A stretch of DNA of 64,000 bases from Ralstonia sp. UBA689 (GTDB lineage Bacteria; Pseudomonadota; Gammaproteobacteria; Burkholderiales; Burkholderiaceae), in the NCBI RefSeq assembly GCF_002298975.1, contig NZ_DBMV01000044.1:28662-92661 (forward strand). The letters are read 5' to 3'. The position numbers were made by a program, and so were the translations under genes. This document shows positions 35,254-44,518 of the stretch, piece by piece (the first letter of the stretch is position 1; every line of letters begins with the position of its first letter). Under the pieces are notes generated by a model. That model was not told where the DNA came from, searched no databases, and saw only the letters and a list, made by a program, of their open reading frames with translations.

Positions 35254-36621
35254 TTACCCTTGGATACGGCGGATCTTGGCGCCGACGGCGGAGAGCTTGT
35301 CTTCGATGCGGTCGTAGCCGCGGTCGAGGTGATAGATGCGGTCGACCAGCGTTTCGCCCTGCGCCACCAGGCCGGCAATCACCAGGCTGGCGGAGGCACG
35401 CAGATCGGTCGCCATGACGGTCGCACCCGACAGTTGCTCGACGCCCGTCACCATCGCCGTCTTGCCATCGATCACGATATTGGCGCCCAGGCGGTTGAGT
35501 TCCTGCACGTGCATGAAACGGTTTTCGAAGATCGTCTCCGTCACCGTCGCGGCACCCTCGGCAATGGCGTTGAGCATCATGAACTGCGCCTGCATGTCGG
35601 TCGGGAAAGCCGGGTACTCCGACGTGCGGAAGCTCACGGCCTTCGGGCGGCTGCTCATCTGTACACGAATCCAGTCGTCGCCCGTGGTGAGCGTCACGCC
35701 AGCCTCGCGCAGCTTGTCGAGCACGGCATCGAGGATGCCCGGCGGCACGTCGCGCAGCGTCACATCGCCGCCGGCCGCAGCCACGGCGCACAGGAAGGTG
35801 CCGGCTTCGATGCGGTCGGCAATCACGGCGTGCTCGGCGCCCTTGAGCGCTTCGACGCCCTGTACCACCAGGCGATCAGTGCCGATGCCGTCGATGCGTG
35901 CACCCATCTTCACGAGCAGGTTGGCGAGATCGGTCACTTCGGGCTCGCGTGCGGCGTTCTCCAGCACGGTTTCGCCGTCGGCCAGCACGGCGGCCATCAG
36001 CAGGTTCTCGGTGCCGGTCACCGTCACCATGTCGGTGACGATGCGTGCGCCGCTCAGGCGCTTGGCGCCGTCGGCGAGCTTGGCTTCGATGTAGCCGTGT
36101 TCGATGACGATCTCGGCGCCCATCTGCTGCAGGCCCTTGATGTGCTGGTCGACCGGACGGGCACCGATGCCGCAGCCGCCCGGCAGCGACACGCGTGCGT
36201 GGCCAAAGCGCGCCAGCAGCGGGCCCAGCACCAGGATCGACGCGCGCATGGTCTTCACCAGATCGTACGGCGCTTCCGGCGTGTGGATGTTGGCGCCGTC
36301 GAGCGTGAGGTTGTTGCCGTCCAGCGCGCCCTCCACGCCCATCTGGCGCAGCAGCTTGAGCATCGTGCGCACATCCTGCAGGTTGGGCACGTTGTGCAGC
36401 ACCAGCGGCTCAGGCGTCAGCAGCGCGGCGCACATGATGGGCAGCGCGGCGTTCTTGGCGCCAGACACGCGGATTTCGCCCAACAGCGGGCCATTGCCTT
36501 CGATCAGCAGTTTGTCCATGAGCGAGACGTCACGTCGTACAGGGCGCTCGGCGAGCGCAAGGTCGGAATCGGTTTCGGCGTAGGCCGCGGATGCAGCGGG
36601 GGTGGGATCAAGCTCGGCCAT
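35254..36621 (-). CDS. murA: UDP-N-acetylglucosamine 1-carboxyvinyltransferase MurA
   Basis: MurA adds enolpyruvate to UDP-GlcNAc, the first committed step of peptidoglycan synthesis and the target of fosfomycin. The 455-residue protein has the substrate loop SGAKNAALP and the reactive Cys150 in PGGCGIGARP. The first 34 residues precede the usual start MDKLLIEG. I kept the upstream ATG at 36621 because GGAAG stands seven bases before it and the gene then begins one base after the ibaG stop. The internal ATG at 36519 has no clear ribosome site. The extension is probably disordered. Confidence 0.95.
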   Translation of the reverse strand: MAELDPTPAASAAYAETDSDLALAERPVRRDVSLMDKLLIEGNGPLLGEIRVSGAKNAALPIMCAALLTPEPLVLHNVPNLQDVRTMLKLLRQMGVEGALDGNNLTLDGANIHTPEAPYDLVKTMRASILVLGPLLARFGHARVSLPGGCGIGARPVDQHIKGLQQMGAEIVIEHGYIEAKLADGAKRLSGARIVTDMVTVTGTENLLMAAVLADGETVLENAAREPEVTDLANLLVKMGARIDGIGTDRLVVQGVEALKGAEHAVIADRIEAGTFLCAVAAAGGDVTLRDVPPGILDAVLDKLREAGVTLTTGDDWIRVQMSSRPKAVSFRTSEYPAFPTDMQAQFMMLNAIAEGAATVTETIFENRFMHVQELNRLGANIVIDGKTAMVTGVEQLSGATVMATDLRASASLVIAGLVAQGETLVDRIYHLDRGYDRIEDKLSAVGAKIRRIQG

Positions 36622-36622
36622 C

Positions 36623-36859
36623 TCAGGACTTCCACTCCGTCGGGGTCAGCGTCTTCATCGACAGCGCGTGGATCTCCGCGCGCATGCGATCACCCAGCGC
36701 CGCATAGACGAGCTGGTGGCGCTGGATCAGGCGCTTGCCTTCAAACTGCGCGCTGACGATGGTGGCGAAGAAGTGCTGACCGTCGCCCTCGACTTCGAGG
36801 TGCTCGCACGGCAGGCCAGCTTCAATGTACTGCTTGATTTGTTCGGGTGTGGGCAACAT
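36623..36859 (-). CDS. ibaG: BolA-family protein IbaG/YrbA
   Basis: IbaG is a small BolA-type protein that partners monothiol glutaredoxins and is linked to acid stress and envelope homeostasis. The 78-residue protein shows YIEAGLPCEHLEVEGDGQHF with the conserved cysteine, and the family motif QRHQLVYAALGDRM with its conserved histidine. Its place just before murA is conserved in many proteobacteria. It ends one base before the murA start. Confidence 0.94.
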   Translation of the reverse strand: MLPTPEQIKQYIEAGLPCEHLEVEGDGQHFFATIVSAQFEGKRLIQRHQLVYAALGDRMRAEIHALSMKTLTPTEWKS

Positions 36860-36918
36860 GGCCTTCCCTTCTCCAGAAAACGTTAGGGTGTGCGTCGTTC
36901 GCTTTTTTTATCGACGCA

Positions 36919-37707
36919 TCAATGGCGCAGCTTGTAGCCCGTGCGCAGCATCTGCAGGGCAATCCCCCCCACCACGACCAGCGCGATCAGCATCACGCCG
37001 AGGCTCGTCGCCACCGGCACATCGGACACGCCGAAGAAGCCGTAGCGAAAGCCGTCGATCATGTAGAAGAACGGGTTGGCGTGGGACACCGCCTGCCAGA
37101 AGGCCGGCAGCGAATGAATCGAATAAAACACGCCCGCCAGGAAGGTGGCCGGCACGATCAGAAAGTTCTGGAACGCCGCGAGCTGGTCGAACTTCTCGGC
37201 CCAGATGCCGGCGATCAGCCCCAGCGTACCGAGCACCGCCGCACCCAGCACGGCAAAAACGATGATCCACAGCGGCTGCGCAAAGTGCAGGTGCGCAAAC
37301 CACGTCGTCACCAGCAGCACGCCCGCGCCAACGGCCAGACCGCGGATGACGGAGGCGCACACATAGGCGCCGAACATCTCCCAGTGCGACAGTGGCGGCA
37401 GCATGATGAATACGAGGTTGCCGGTGATCTTCGACTGGATGAGCGACGACGAGCTGTTTGCGAACGCGTTCTGCAGCACGCTCATCATCACGAGGCCCGG
37501 CACCAGGAAGGCGGTGTAGCTCAGCTGGTCGAACACCTTGACGCGGTCTTCCAGCACGTGGCCGAAGATCAGCAGATACAGCAGCGCGGTCAGCACCGGC
37601 GCGGCCACGGTCTGGAAGCTCACCTTCCAGAAGCGCAGCACTTCCTTGTACAGCAGTGTGCGGAAACCGACCCAGCGGCCCGGCAAGGTCTCGGGAATCG
37701 TATTCAT
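36919..37707 (-). CDS. ABC-2 type export permease (YadH-like)
   Basis: The 262-residue inner-membrane protein has about six helices and the ABC-2 transporter fold (VSFQTVAAPVLTALLYLLIF; VMMSVLQNAFANSSSSLIQS; LPAFWQAVSHANPFFYMIDG). It resembles E. coli YadH, whose substrate is unknown. Its start overlaps the ATPase gene by four bases (ATGA). Position between the Mla genes and ibaG/murA hints at an envelope role; this is inference. Confidence 0.9.
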   Translation of the reverse strand: MNTIPETLPGRWVGFRTLLYKEVLRFWKVSFQTVAAPVLTALLYLLIFGHVLEDRVKVFDQLSYTAFLVPGLVMMSVLQNAFANSSSSLIQSKITGNLVFIMLPPLSHWEMFGAYVCASVIRGLAVGAGVLLVTTWFAHLHFAQPLWIIVFAVLGAAVLGTLGLIAGIWAEKFDQLAAFQNFLIVPATFLAGVFYSIHSLPAFWQAVSHANPFFYMIDGFRYGFFGVSDVPVATSLGVMLIALVVVGGIALQMLRTGYKLRH

Positions 37708-38660
37708 GCAGCGGGCTCCAGCGCAGTCTCGGGCATTTGCGGCACGGCGGGGAGTCCGCCCTCGCGGCGCATGATCTGCACGAACACGTCTTCGAGGTCG
37801 GCCTTGGCGATTTCCATGTCATCGATTTCGCAACCGGCCTGGCGGCAGGTGGCGAGAATCTGCTCGACCTCGCCGTAGCCCGACAGACGCAGGCGCACGC
37901 CGCGCTCGGCGTGGTTGCCCGGGGAGCGCAGGCTCTCGAGCGAAGCCGGCAGCGCGCCATGCGCAAAGCTCAGCACAAGCTGCAGCCCCGCAAACTGCGA
38001 CAGCAGGTTGGCCGTGCGATCCAACGCGACCACCTCGCCAAACTTGAGCATGGCGATGCGGTCGCACAGGGATTCGGCTTCTTCCAGGTAGTGCGTGGTC
38101 AGCACGACGGTGTGGCCTTCGCGGTTCAGGCGCGCGATGAACTTCCACAGCGTCTGACGCAGTTCGACGTCCACGCCGGCGGTCGGCTCGTCCAGCACGA
38201 TCACCGGCGGGCGGTGAACCAGCGCCTGCGCCACCAGCACGCGGCGCTTCATGCCGCCCGACAGCGCACGCATATTGGTATCGGCCTTGTTGGTCAGGTC
38301 GAGGTTGGCCATGACCTCGTCGATCCAATCGTCGTTCTTGGTCAGGCCGAAGTAGCCCGACTGCAGGCGCAGCGTCTCGCGCACGGTGAAAAAAGGATCG
38401 AACACCAGCTCCTGCGGCACCACGCCGAGCTTGCGGCGCGCGGTGCGGTAATCGGAGACGACGTCGTGTCCGAGCACGCGCACGCTGCCGGAATCGGCGC
38501 GATTCAGGCCCGCGAGGATGGAGATCAGCGTGGTCTTCCCCGCGCCGTTGGGGCCCAGCAGACCGAAAAACTCGCCCTGCTCGACAGACAGGCTCACGCC
38601 CTTGAGCGCTTGCAATGACTTGTAGCGCTTGCGGACGTCAGCGATTTCGATGGCTTTCAT
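37704..38660 (-). CDS. ABC exporter ATPase (YadG-like)
   Basis: The 318-residue ATPase pairs with the following permease. It has Walker A GPNGAGKTT, signature LSGGMKRRVLVAQAL, Walker B VIVLDEPTAGVD and the switch His in LTTHYLEEAE. A C-terminal region of about 90 residues resembles that of drug- or polysaccharide-type exporters. I chose the ATG at 38660 over a TTG three codons earlier. A 238-base gap separates it from mlaB and may hold its own promoter (TATAAT at 38764-38769, minus strand). Confidence 0.92.
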   Translation of the reverse strand: MKAIEIADVRKRYKSLQALKGVSLSVEQGEFFGLLGPNGAGKTTLISILAGLNRADSGSVRVLGHDVVSDYRTARRKLGVVPQELVFDPFFTVRETLRLQSGYFGLTKNDDWIDEVMANLDLTNKADTNMRALSGGMKRRVLVAQALVHRPPVIVLDEPTAGVDVELRQTLWKFIARLNREGHTVVLTTHYLEEAESLCDRIAMLKFGEVVALDRTANLLSQFAGLQLVLSFAHGALPASLESLRSPGNHAERGVRLRLSGYGEVEQILATCRQAGCEIDDMEIAKADLEDVFVQIMRREGGLPAVPQMPETALEPAA

Positions 38661-38898
38661 GGCCGACAAAGTGAACTACTCCGCGCATATCGTGACCACG
38701 GATCGACAGAATCTTCGCGGCCTCGGACGCCGCACGTGGCGGCGGCAGAGCAACAAACCCAGAATTATAGGGGAACTGCACCAACAGACGGCGGCACGGC
38801 TGACGGCGCCGGGCCGGAGCTTCCAGGAGCGCGCGCGGCGCCCTGGTCGGGGCGCGGCATCGCGATGTCGAGGAAACCGCCCCGCACCGGATGCCGCC

Positions 38899-39219
38899 TC
38901 AATGTCGTGCGTGTTGGTGGTCTATGGGGGCCGGCTTAACAGCCAGCGAGGCCAGCAAGGACTCGACGCCGTACAGCGTCGCAAGATTGGACAGCGCCTC
39001 GGGAGCGCCTGCGATTTCCAGCCCGATGCCGGCGGCCTGCGCCGTACGCTGCCAGGACAGCAGCACCGCCAATGCGGAAGAATCGACCCGCGACAGCCCG
39101 GCACAATCGACGTGCAAGGCGGCAGCACCCGCCTCACGCGCTTGGCCGAGCTGCGCCTCGCCCTCGCGCAGGACGCGCGGCGCTTCGCGTTGGGTCAGCG
39201 AGCCGGACAAGGTCAACAT
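38899..39219 (-). CDS. mlaB: STAS-domain protein MlaB
   Basis: MlaB is the small cytoplasmic STAS subunit that stabilises the MlaFEDB phospholipid transporter. The 106-residue protein has the STAS core (LHVDCAGLSRVDSSALAVLL), which includes the conserved serine patch. Sequence outside the core is poorly conserved, so the name rests on position, 65 bases after mlaC. It is the last gene of the mla group. Confidence 0.85.
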   Translation of the reverse strand: MLTLSGSLTQREAPRVLREGEAQLGQAREAGAAALHVDCAGLSRVDSSALAVLLSWQRTAQAAGIGLEIAGAPEALSNLATLYGVESLLASLAVKPAPIDHQHARH

Positions 39220-39284
39220 GGTCGAGTCAGAAAAAGAAACAGCGGCCGAAAATGACCGCTGTGTCGATTTTACCGGAAGCCGGC

Positions 39285-39920
39285 TTACTTTGCCGGCCCC
39301 TTCGCGAGTTGCTCGTTGCGCTCGTCCAGGAACTGCACCAGGCCTGCCACCCCACCCTTCTTGTTGATGACTTCGGCAAACTGGTTCTTATAGGTTTCCG
39401 ACAGCCACAGGCCGCTGATGTTGATGTCGTAGACCTTCCAGCCGTTCGGCGTCTTTTCCATGCGGTAGTCCAGCGCCACCGGCTCGCCGTTGTTGTTGAC
39501 CAGCGAACGCACCACCACATCGGTGTCATCAGCCGCGGCACGGAACGGCTTGTACGTCACGGTCTGGTTCTTCACGTTCGACAGCGCGCCCGCGTAGGTG
39601 CGGATCAGCAGTGTTTTGAAGCCGTCCTGGATCTGTCGCTGTTGTTCCGGCGTCGCCTGGCTCCAGAAACGGCCCATGGCAATCTGCGTGGTGCGCTTGA
39701 AGTCGGCGCGCGGCACGATCTTCTGGTCGACCAGTTGGTAGACCTTCGTCATGTTGCCGTTGCGCAGTTCCGGGTCGCCCTTGATGGTGGAGAGCACCTC
39801 GTCCACAGCCGTCTTGACCGTACCTTGTGCGTCGGCCTCCTGGGCATTGACGGGGGCGGCAGCCACGGCAGCCGTCAGCGCCAGACCGGCAAATAGAGAA
39901 CGCAGGAGTTTTTTCAGCAT
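39285..39920 (-). CDS. mlaC: Periplasmic phospholipid shuttle MlaC
   Basis: MlaC carries phospholipids across the periplasm between MlaA in the outer membrane and MlaFEDB in the inner membrane. The 211-residue precursor has a signal peptide (SLFAGLALTAAVAAAPVNA before QEADAQ) and the family region RTYAGALSNVKNQTVTYKPF and GWKVYDINISGLWLSETYK. The ATG at 39920 has AAGGAC upstream; the open frame before it has no support. Normal length. Confidence 0.94.
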   Translation of the reverse strand: MLKKLLRSLFAGLALTAAVAAAPVNAQEADAQGTVKTAVDEVLSTIKGDPELRNGNMTKVYQLVDQKIVPRADFKRTTQIAMGRFWSQATPEQQRQIQDGFKTLLIRTYAGALSNVKNQTVTYKPFRAAADDTDVVVRSLVNNNGEPVALDYRMEKTPNGWKVYDINISGLWLSETYKNQFAEVINKKGGVAGLVQFLDERNEQLAKGPAK

Positions 39921-40075
39921 ATCGTGTCCTTCTTGTGTGATTTCCGGGTCGCATGCGGCAAGACCGCTGCGCTCCTTGTTGGCCGTTAGAACAGCCACTT
40001 TGGGACTGAGTTCGTCCGGACGCCGCTAGTTTTACGCCTTGTCACCTTTGAGGCCTGGCTGTTACGTGTGCCGGA

Positions 40076-40888
40076 TCAGCGGCGGAACACGGGCCAGTTG
40101 GGCGTGAAGCGCTGATAGGGCGACACCGTGGCATCACCGGTATCCGGCTCCTTCTTGCCATCTTGGTCTTCCGGCAGATTGCCGTCGTAGATTAAGTAGC
40201 GGCGGCGCTGCAGGTAGGCGTCGCGCATGAAGGTGTACTTGTCGACGGCTGCGGCTTCCAGCACGTTGCTGGCGCCGAGCAGGCTGGCGCGCACATCGAC
40301 CACGCGCAGCGCAGCCAGCGAATACGTGATGGTGCTGTTGTGCCAATACGTGAGCGGGTCCAACTGCCAGTCGACCAGGAAGCCGGCAGTGTCGCGCACC
40401 GTGCTCGGCCCCAGCAGCGGCCACACGATATACGGCCCCGCCGGTACGCCCCACACGCCCAGGGTCTGGCCGAAGTCTTCCTTGTGCTTGGGCAGGCCGG
40501 CGTCTGAAGCGATATCGATCAGGCCGCCCAGGCCCAGCACGGTATTGATGGCCACGCGCATGGTGTCTTCCAGCGCGGCTGTGCCCTTCAGTTGCAGCAG
40601 GTTGTTGACGGCCGAGTAGACGTCGCCCGCGTTGGAGAAGAAGTTCGACACGGCCGTGCGCGCCGGCGACGGCACCGTGTCCACGTAGGTTTGCGCGACC
40701 GGCTTGAGCACGCCCTTGTCGAAGTCGTCGTTGATGCGGAAGACCTCGCGGTTGAACGGCTCGATCGGGTCAGCCGGATTGGCGTTCGGGCCGGTGGCGC
40801 AGCCCGTCAGCAACGTGGCGCCGGCCACCATGACCAGCGCAGCCTGCACGAAAGCGCGCAGCGTGCGAATGGATGTTCTTGTTTTCAT
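40076..40888 (-). CDS. mlaA: Outer-membrane lipoprotein MlaA (VacJ)
   Basis: MlaA removes mislocalised phospholipids from the outer leaflet of the outer membrane. The 270-residue lipoprotein has a lipobox ending at Cys30 (ATLLTGC) and the family motifs DPIEPFNREVFRINDDFDKG, NLLQLK and DFGQTLGVWGVPAGPYIVWP. It starts three bases after mlaD. In E. coli mlaA is unlinked; here, as in many beta-proteobacteria, it is in the same cluster. Confidence 0.95.
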   Translation of the reverse strand: MKTRTSIRTLRAFVQAALVMVAGATLLTGCATGPNANPADPIEPFNREVFRINDDFDKGVLKPVAQTYVDTVPSPARTAVSNFFSNAGDVYSAVNNLLQLKGTAALEDTMRVAINTVLGLGGLIDIASDAGLPKHKEDFGQTLGVWGVPAGPYIVWPLLGPSTVRDTAGFLVDWQLDPLTYWHNSTITYSLAALRVVDVRASLLGASNVLEAAAVDKYTFMRDAYLQRRRYLIYDGNLPEDQDGKKEPDTGDATVSPYQRFTPNWPVFRR

Positions 40889-40891
40889 GAT

Positions 40892-41413
40892 CTATTTACT
40901 CCCACTGCCCTCGGCCGGCTTGGCACCGCTGGCGCTGCCATTTGCACCGCCGGCACCGGCATCTGCCGCCTTACTGTAGAGGAACTGGCTGATCAGGTTC
41001 TCCAGCACCACCGCCGACTGCGTCATGGTGATCTTGCTGCCATCGGCCAGCATGGCTTCGTCACCGCCCGGCTCGATGCCCACGTACTGCTCACCCAGCA
41101 GGCCAGAGGTCAGGATCTTGGCCGACGAATCCTTCGGGAACCGGTAGCGTTGGTCCATGTCGATCACGATGGTCGCCTGATAGGCCTTGTCGTCGAACAG
41201 GATTTGCGACACGCGGCCGACCACCACGCCCGAGCTCTTGACCGGCGCGCGCACCTTCAGGCCGCCGATGTTGTCGAACGCCGCGCGCACCTGGTAGGTC
41301 TTGGCAAATGAGAACGAACTCATATTGCCCGCCTTGAGCGCCAGGAACAGCAGCGCAATGATGCCCACCAGCACGAACAGGCCGACCCAGAAATCGAGGA
41401 CGCTTTTACGCAT
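40892..41413 (-). CDS. mlaD: Inner-membrane MCE-domain protein MlaD
   Basis: MlaD forms a hexameric ring that passes phospholipids between MlaC and MlaE. The 173-residue protein has one N-terminal membrane helix (FWVGLFVLVGIIALLFLAL) and one MCE domain (YQVRAAFDNIGGLKVRAPVK, SGVVVGRV, LTSGLLGEQYVGIEPG). A Gly/Ala-rich tail follows. It lies 37 bases after mlaE. Confidence 0.95.
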   Translation of the reverse strand: MRKSVLDFWVGLFVLVGIIALLFLALKAGNMSSFSFAKTYQVRAAFDNIGGLKVRAPVKSSGVVVGRVSQILFDDKAYQATIVIDMDQRYRFPKDSSAKILTSGLLGEQYVGIEPGGDEAMLADGSKITMTQSAVVLENLISQFLYSKAADAGAGGANGSASGAKPAEGSGSK

Positions 41414-41450
41414 GATCTTTTCTCGTTGAACGCTAACGACAACCGGCGGC

Positions 41451-42218
41451 TCAGCTGAACATCAGCGCCGTGAGCACGAAGTCCAGCGCCAGCACGGTCA
41501 GCGACGCAATCACCACAGTGCGGGTGGTCGCGCGCGAGACGCCTTCGGGCGTGGCCTTGGCCTCATAGCCCTGATACAGCGCGATGAAGGTGACCGCCAC
41601 ACCAAACACGAAACTCTTGATGACGCCATTGAGCACGTCATCCATGACATCCACGCCGGCCTGCATCTGCGACCAGAACGCGCCAGGATCCACGCCGATC
41701 AAGCCGACACCGACGAAGTATCCACCCAGAATACCCACGGCGCTGAAGATGGCTGCCAGCAGCGGCATGGCGATAAAGCCCGCCCAAAAGCGCGGCGCCA
41801 GCACGCGGGCGAGCGGATCGACGGCCATCATTTCCATGGCGATCAGTTGCTCGCCGGCCTTCATCAGGCCGATCTCGGCGGTGAGCGAGGTGCCGGCACG
41901 ACCGGCAAACAGCAACGCCGTCACCACGGGCCCCAGCTCACGCACCAGCGACAGCGCCACCAGCAGGCCCAGCGCCTGCTCCGAGCCGTAGCGGTTAAGC
42001 GTGTTGTACCCCTGCAGGCCAAGCACGAAGCCGACGAACAGGCCCGAAACCGCGATGATGATGAACGAATCGTTGCCGATGAAGCGCAATTGCTCGATCA
42101 CCAGGCGCGGGCGACGCAGCACGTCGCCAGAAGCACCGATGAGCGAGACCAACGTGCGCGCGGCATAGCCGAAGCGGCTGATCAGCACGAGGACGAAGCG
42201 GCCGATGGCGGCGATCAT
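41451..42218 (-). CDS. mlaE: Phospholipid transporter permease MlaE
   Basis: MlaE is the membrane subunit of the Mla ABC transporter. The 255-residue protein has about five to six helices and the family stretch TALLFAGRAGTSLTAEIGLM followed by KAGEQLIAMEMMAVDP. Its start overlaps the mlaF stop by four bases. Confidence 0.95.
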   Translation of the reverse strand: MIAAIGRFVLVLISRFGYAARTLVSLIGASGDVLRRPRLVIEQLRFIGNDSFIIIAVSGLFVGFVLGLQGYNTLNRYGSEQALGLLVALSLVRELGPVVTALLFAGRAGTSLTAEIGLMKAGEQLIAMEMMAVDPLARVLAPRFWAGFIAMPLLAAIFSAVGILGGYFVGVGLIGVDPGAFWSQMQAGVDVMDDVLNGVIKSFVFGVAVTFIALYQGYEAKATPEGVSRATTRTVVIASLTVLALDFVLTALMFS

Positions 42219-43111
42219 CGGGCGCCCCCCTTCAGACCGAAGTCTTCAGCCAGCGGCGCGCCCGGATAGTGGAACGGCACGGGGCCATCCGCCTCGCCGT
42301 GCACGAACTGGCGCACAAACGGATCGGTTGAGGCCGAAAGCTCCGCCGGCGTGCCTTCGGCGGCAATGCCACCGTTGGCGATGAAATAAACGTAATCGGC
42401 GATGCGGAACGTCTCCTGCACATCGTGCGAGACGATGATGCTGGTGGCGCCCAGCGCGTCGTTCAGCTTGCGGATAAGCGAGGCGGTCAGGCCCAGGGAG
42501 ATCGGGTCCAGCCCGGCGAACGGCTCGTCGTAGAGGATGAGCGACGGGTCCAGCGCAATGGCGCGCGCCAGCGCCACGCGCCGCGCCATGCCGCCGGAGA
42601 TCTGCGAAGGCATCAGGTCGCGCGCGCCGCGCAGGCCGACGGCGTTGAGCTTCATCAGCACCAGATCGCGGATGAGCGGCTCGGGCAGTTCGGTGTGTTC
42701 GCGCAGCGGAAATGCCACATTGTCGAACACGGACATATCGGTAAACAGCGCGCCGAACTGGAACAGCATGCCCATCTGGCGACGTGCGGCGTACAGCGCC
42801 GGCTTGTCCATCGCGCCGATGTCCTGACCATGCACGCGCACCGTGCCAGCCTCCGCGCCCACCTGCCCGCCGATCAGCCGCAGAACCGTCGTCTTGCCGC
42901 AGCCCGAGCCGCCCATGACGGCGACCACGCTGCCCTTGGGCACGCGCATGCACAGGCCGGACAGGATGCGCCGTGCGCCTGGCTGGTACGCGAAATCGAC
43001 CTGATCGAGTTCGACGACGGCGGTGGAAGGCTGGGTGGACACGATGGCGTTCGGGTGCTGAGGGCTCGACTGGTTGGAGGCCTGCTCGCGGTGACCAGCG
43101 GAGGACCGCAT
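42215..43111 (-). CDS. mlaF: Phospholipid transporter ATPase MlaF
   Basis: MlaF drives phospholipid movement by the Mla system. The 298-residue ATPase has Walker A MGGSGCGKTT, the Q-loop (GMLFQFGALF), signature ISGGMARRVALARAI, Walker B LILYDEPFAGLD and the switch His in IVSHDVQET. The first 30 residues are polar and not part of the fold, so the true start may be later. It heads the mla operon. Confidence 0.94.
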   Translation of the reverse strand: MRSSAGHREQASNQSSPQHPNAIVSTQPSTAVVELDQVDFAYQPGARRILSGLCMRVPKGSVVAVMGGSGCGKTTVLRLIGGQVGAEAGTVRVHGQDIGAMDKPALYAARRQMGMLFQFGALFTDMSVFDNVAFPLREHTELPEPLIRDLVLMKLNAVGLRGARDLMPSQISGGMARRVALARAIALDPSLILYDEPFAGLDPISLGLTASLIRKLNDALGATSIIVSHDVQETFRIADYVYFIANGGIAAEGTPAELSASTDPFVRQFVHGEADGPVPFHYPGAPLAEDFGLKGGAR

Positions 43112-43153
43112 CTTGTTGTGTTCGCTAGCCGTACCGGCTCGGTACGGCCCGCC

Positions 43154-43159
43154 ATTATA
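43154..43159 (-). promoter_or_regulatory. Possible -10 box of the mla operon
   Basis: TATAAT on the minus strand, about 43 bases upstream of mlaF. The expected -35 position shows no good match. A small inverted repeat (CCGTACC...GGTACGG) lies between it and the start. Confidence 0.4.
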
Positions 43160-43290
43160 GGTGGAAACCCGCGTAGCCCGTCGGTCACGTTACGCTTACC
43201 TACAGTTTGTGTGGCGTGAGCGCCGCGCCGTGGATTGGAGGGTCTTGTAGCATTGCCGAATGCGCTGCACAAGTGATCAGAAAAGCCGAC

Positions 43291-44322
43291 TCAGTCGAGG
43301 CTGCCGAGGCGCAGATCGGCTTGGCGGATCAGGGCCTGCCAATGCGTGGCATCACGGCGGACGGCCTGTGCGAAGCTGTCCGGAGCGTCCCATTCGGGCT
43401 CGAAACCGCCGGCACGCAATGTGGCGCGCACATCATCTGCCGTCAACGCGCGGCGGAGTTCGGTGGCGGCCCGGGCCGCCACCGGCTTGGGCGTGCGCGC
43501 CGGCGTGAACACCCCGATCCAGGCACTGTGATCGAACCCGGCGAGTCCCGCTTCGCGTAGGGTCGGCACGGCGGGAGCAAACGGCGAGCGCACGCTCCCC
43601 GTCACGCCCAGTAGCCTGAGCTGCCCACTGGTCACCCCCGCCGACAGGCTTGGATAGCTCGCAAAACAGGCCGTCATGCGCCCGGCCAGCACCTGTTGCA
43701 CGAGCCCGCCCTCGCCCTTGACCGTGACGTGCGGCGCGCGAACCGCGTAGTCGCGCACAAACTGCTCGGCGACAAGGTGCGACCAGGTACCGATCACCTC
43801 CGAACCACAATTGACCAAAGCCGATTCGGTGCGGGCTTGCGCGATCAGTTCAGCGACGGAGCCGACCGGTTGACGCGCGTCGACCACCAGGAACAGCGGC
43901 AGCGTCGCCACCATGGCCACCGGCTGGAAGTCGCGCAACGGATCGTATGGTGCCGGCTCCAATGCTGGCTGGGCCACAAAGGTGGTTTGATGGAGCAGCA
44001 GCGTGCGGCCGTCGGACGGCGCACGCGCAACCATCTCGCCGGCAGCCATGCCATTGGCAGCCGGCCGGTCGTCGACCCCGGCCGGGCGTCCGAGCTGAAG
44101 CTGCAGTTGCACCGCCAGCGCCCGGGCCAAGGCGTCAAACACGCTGCCCTCGGCAGCCGGCACGACTAGGCGCAGCGGTTGCGAGGGATCGTCCGGCAAC
44201 TGCGCATGCGCGGGCAGCGCGAGATACGCGGGCAGCGCCCCGAGCCAGGCAATGACCCGCCGCCGCCGCCGGTCGGGCGCGTCGGACACATCCGCAGGCA
44301 AGTCGCTGGCGCTGGCTCGCAT
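43291..44322 (-). CDS. Bug/TctC-family tripartite-transporter binding protein, orphan
   Basis: Bug proteins are periplasmic receptors for carboxylates and similar small molecules, greatly expanded in Burkholderiales. The 343-residue precursor has a basic N-terminus and hydrophobic signal (VIAWLGALPAYLALPAHA). Family features follow: PLRLVVPAAEGSVFDALARA, ANGMAAGEMVARA-type, RDFQPVAMVAT, and the C-terminal PTLREAGLAGFDHSAWIGVF. No tctA or tctB transporter genes are nearby. The ligand is unknown. It is not clearly part of the gltBD or mla transcripts. Confidence 0.88.
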   Translation of the reverse strand: MRASASDLPADVSDAPDRRRRRVIAWLGALPAYLALPAHAQLPDDPSQPLRLVVPAAEGSVFDALARALAVQLQLQLGRPAGVDDRPAANGMAAGEMVARAPSDGRTLLLHQTTFVAQPALEPAPYDPLRDFQPVAMVATLPLFLVVDARQPVGSVAELIAQARTESALVNCGSEVIGTWSHLVAEQFVRDYAVRAPHVTVKGEGGLVQQVLAGRMTACFASYPSLSAGVTSGQLRLLGVTGSVRSPFAPAVPTLREAGLAGFDHSAWIGVFTPARTPKPVAARAATELRRALTADDVRATLRAGGFEPEWDAPDSFAQAVRRDATHWQALIRQADLRLGSLD

Positions 44323-44468
44323 CGGGGTTTAGGGCCTGCCGCCCTAAGTTCGGGGGGAACCCCATTCTAGAAATCCGCCGCGCCGCCCTGCACTCATGTA
44401 AACCATGTCGATGTAAACCATGAAGGCGCGACTGCAGCCGCCATGGCAAGCACCGCCCAAAAGAAAAA

Positions 44469-44494
44469 GGCCCCCAAGGCGAGCCTTGGGGGCC
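44469..44494 (-). terminator. Rho-independent terminator of gltBD
   Basis: Minus strand GGCCCCCAAGG, loop CTCG, CCTTGGGGGCC followed by TTTTTC, 24 bases after the gltD stop. Confidence 0.92.
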
Positions 44495-44518
44495 TGGGTC
44501 AGGCGGTCAGCCGCGTGG

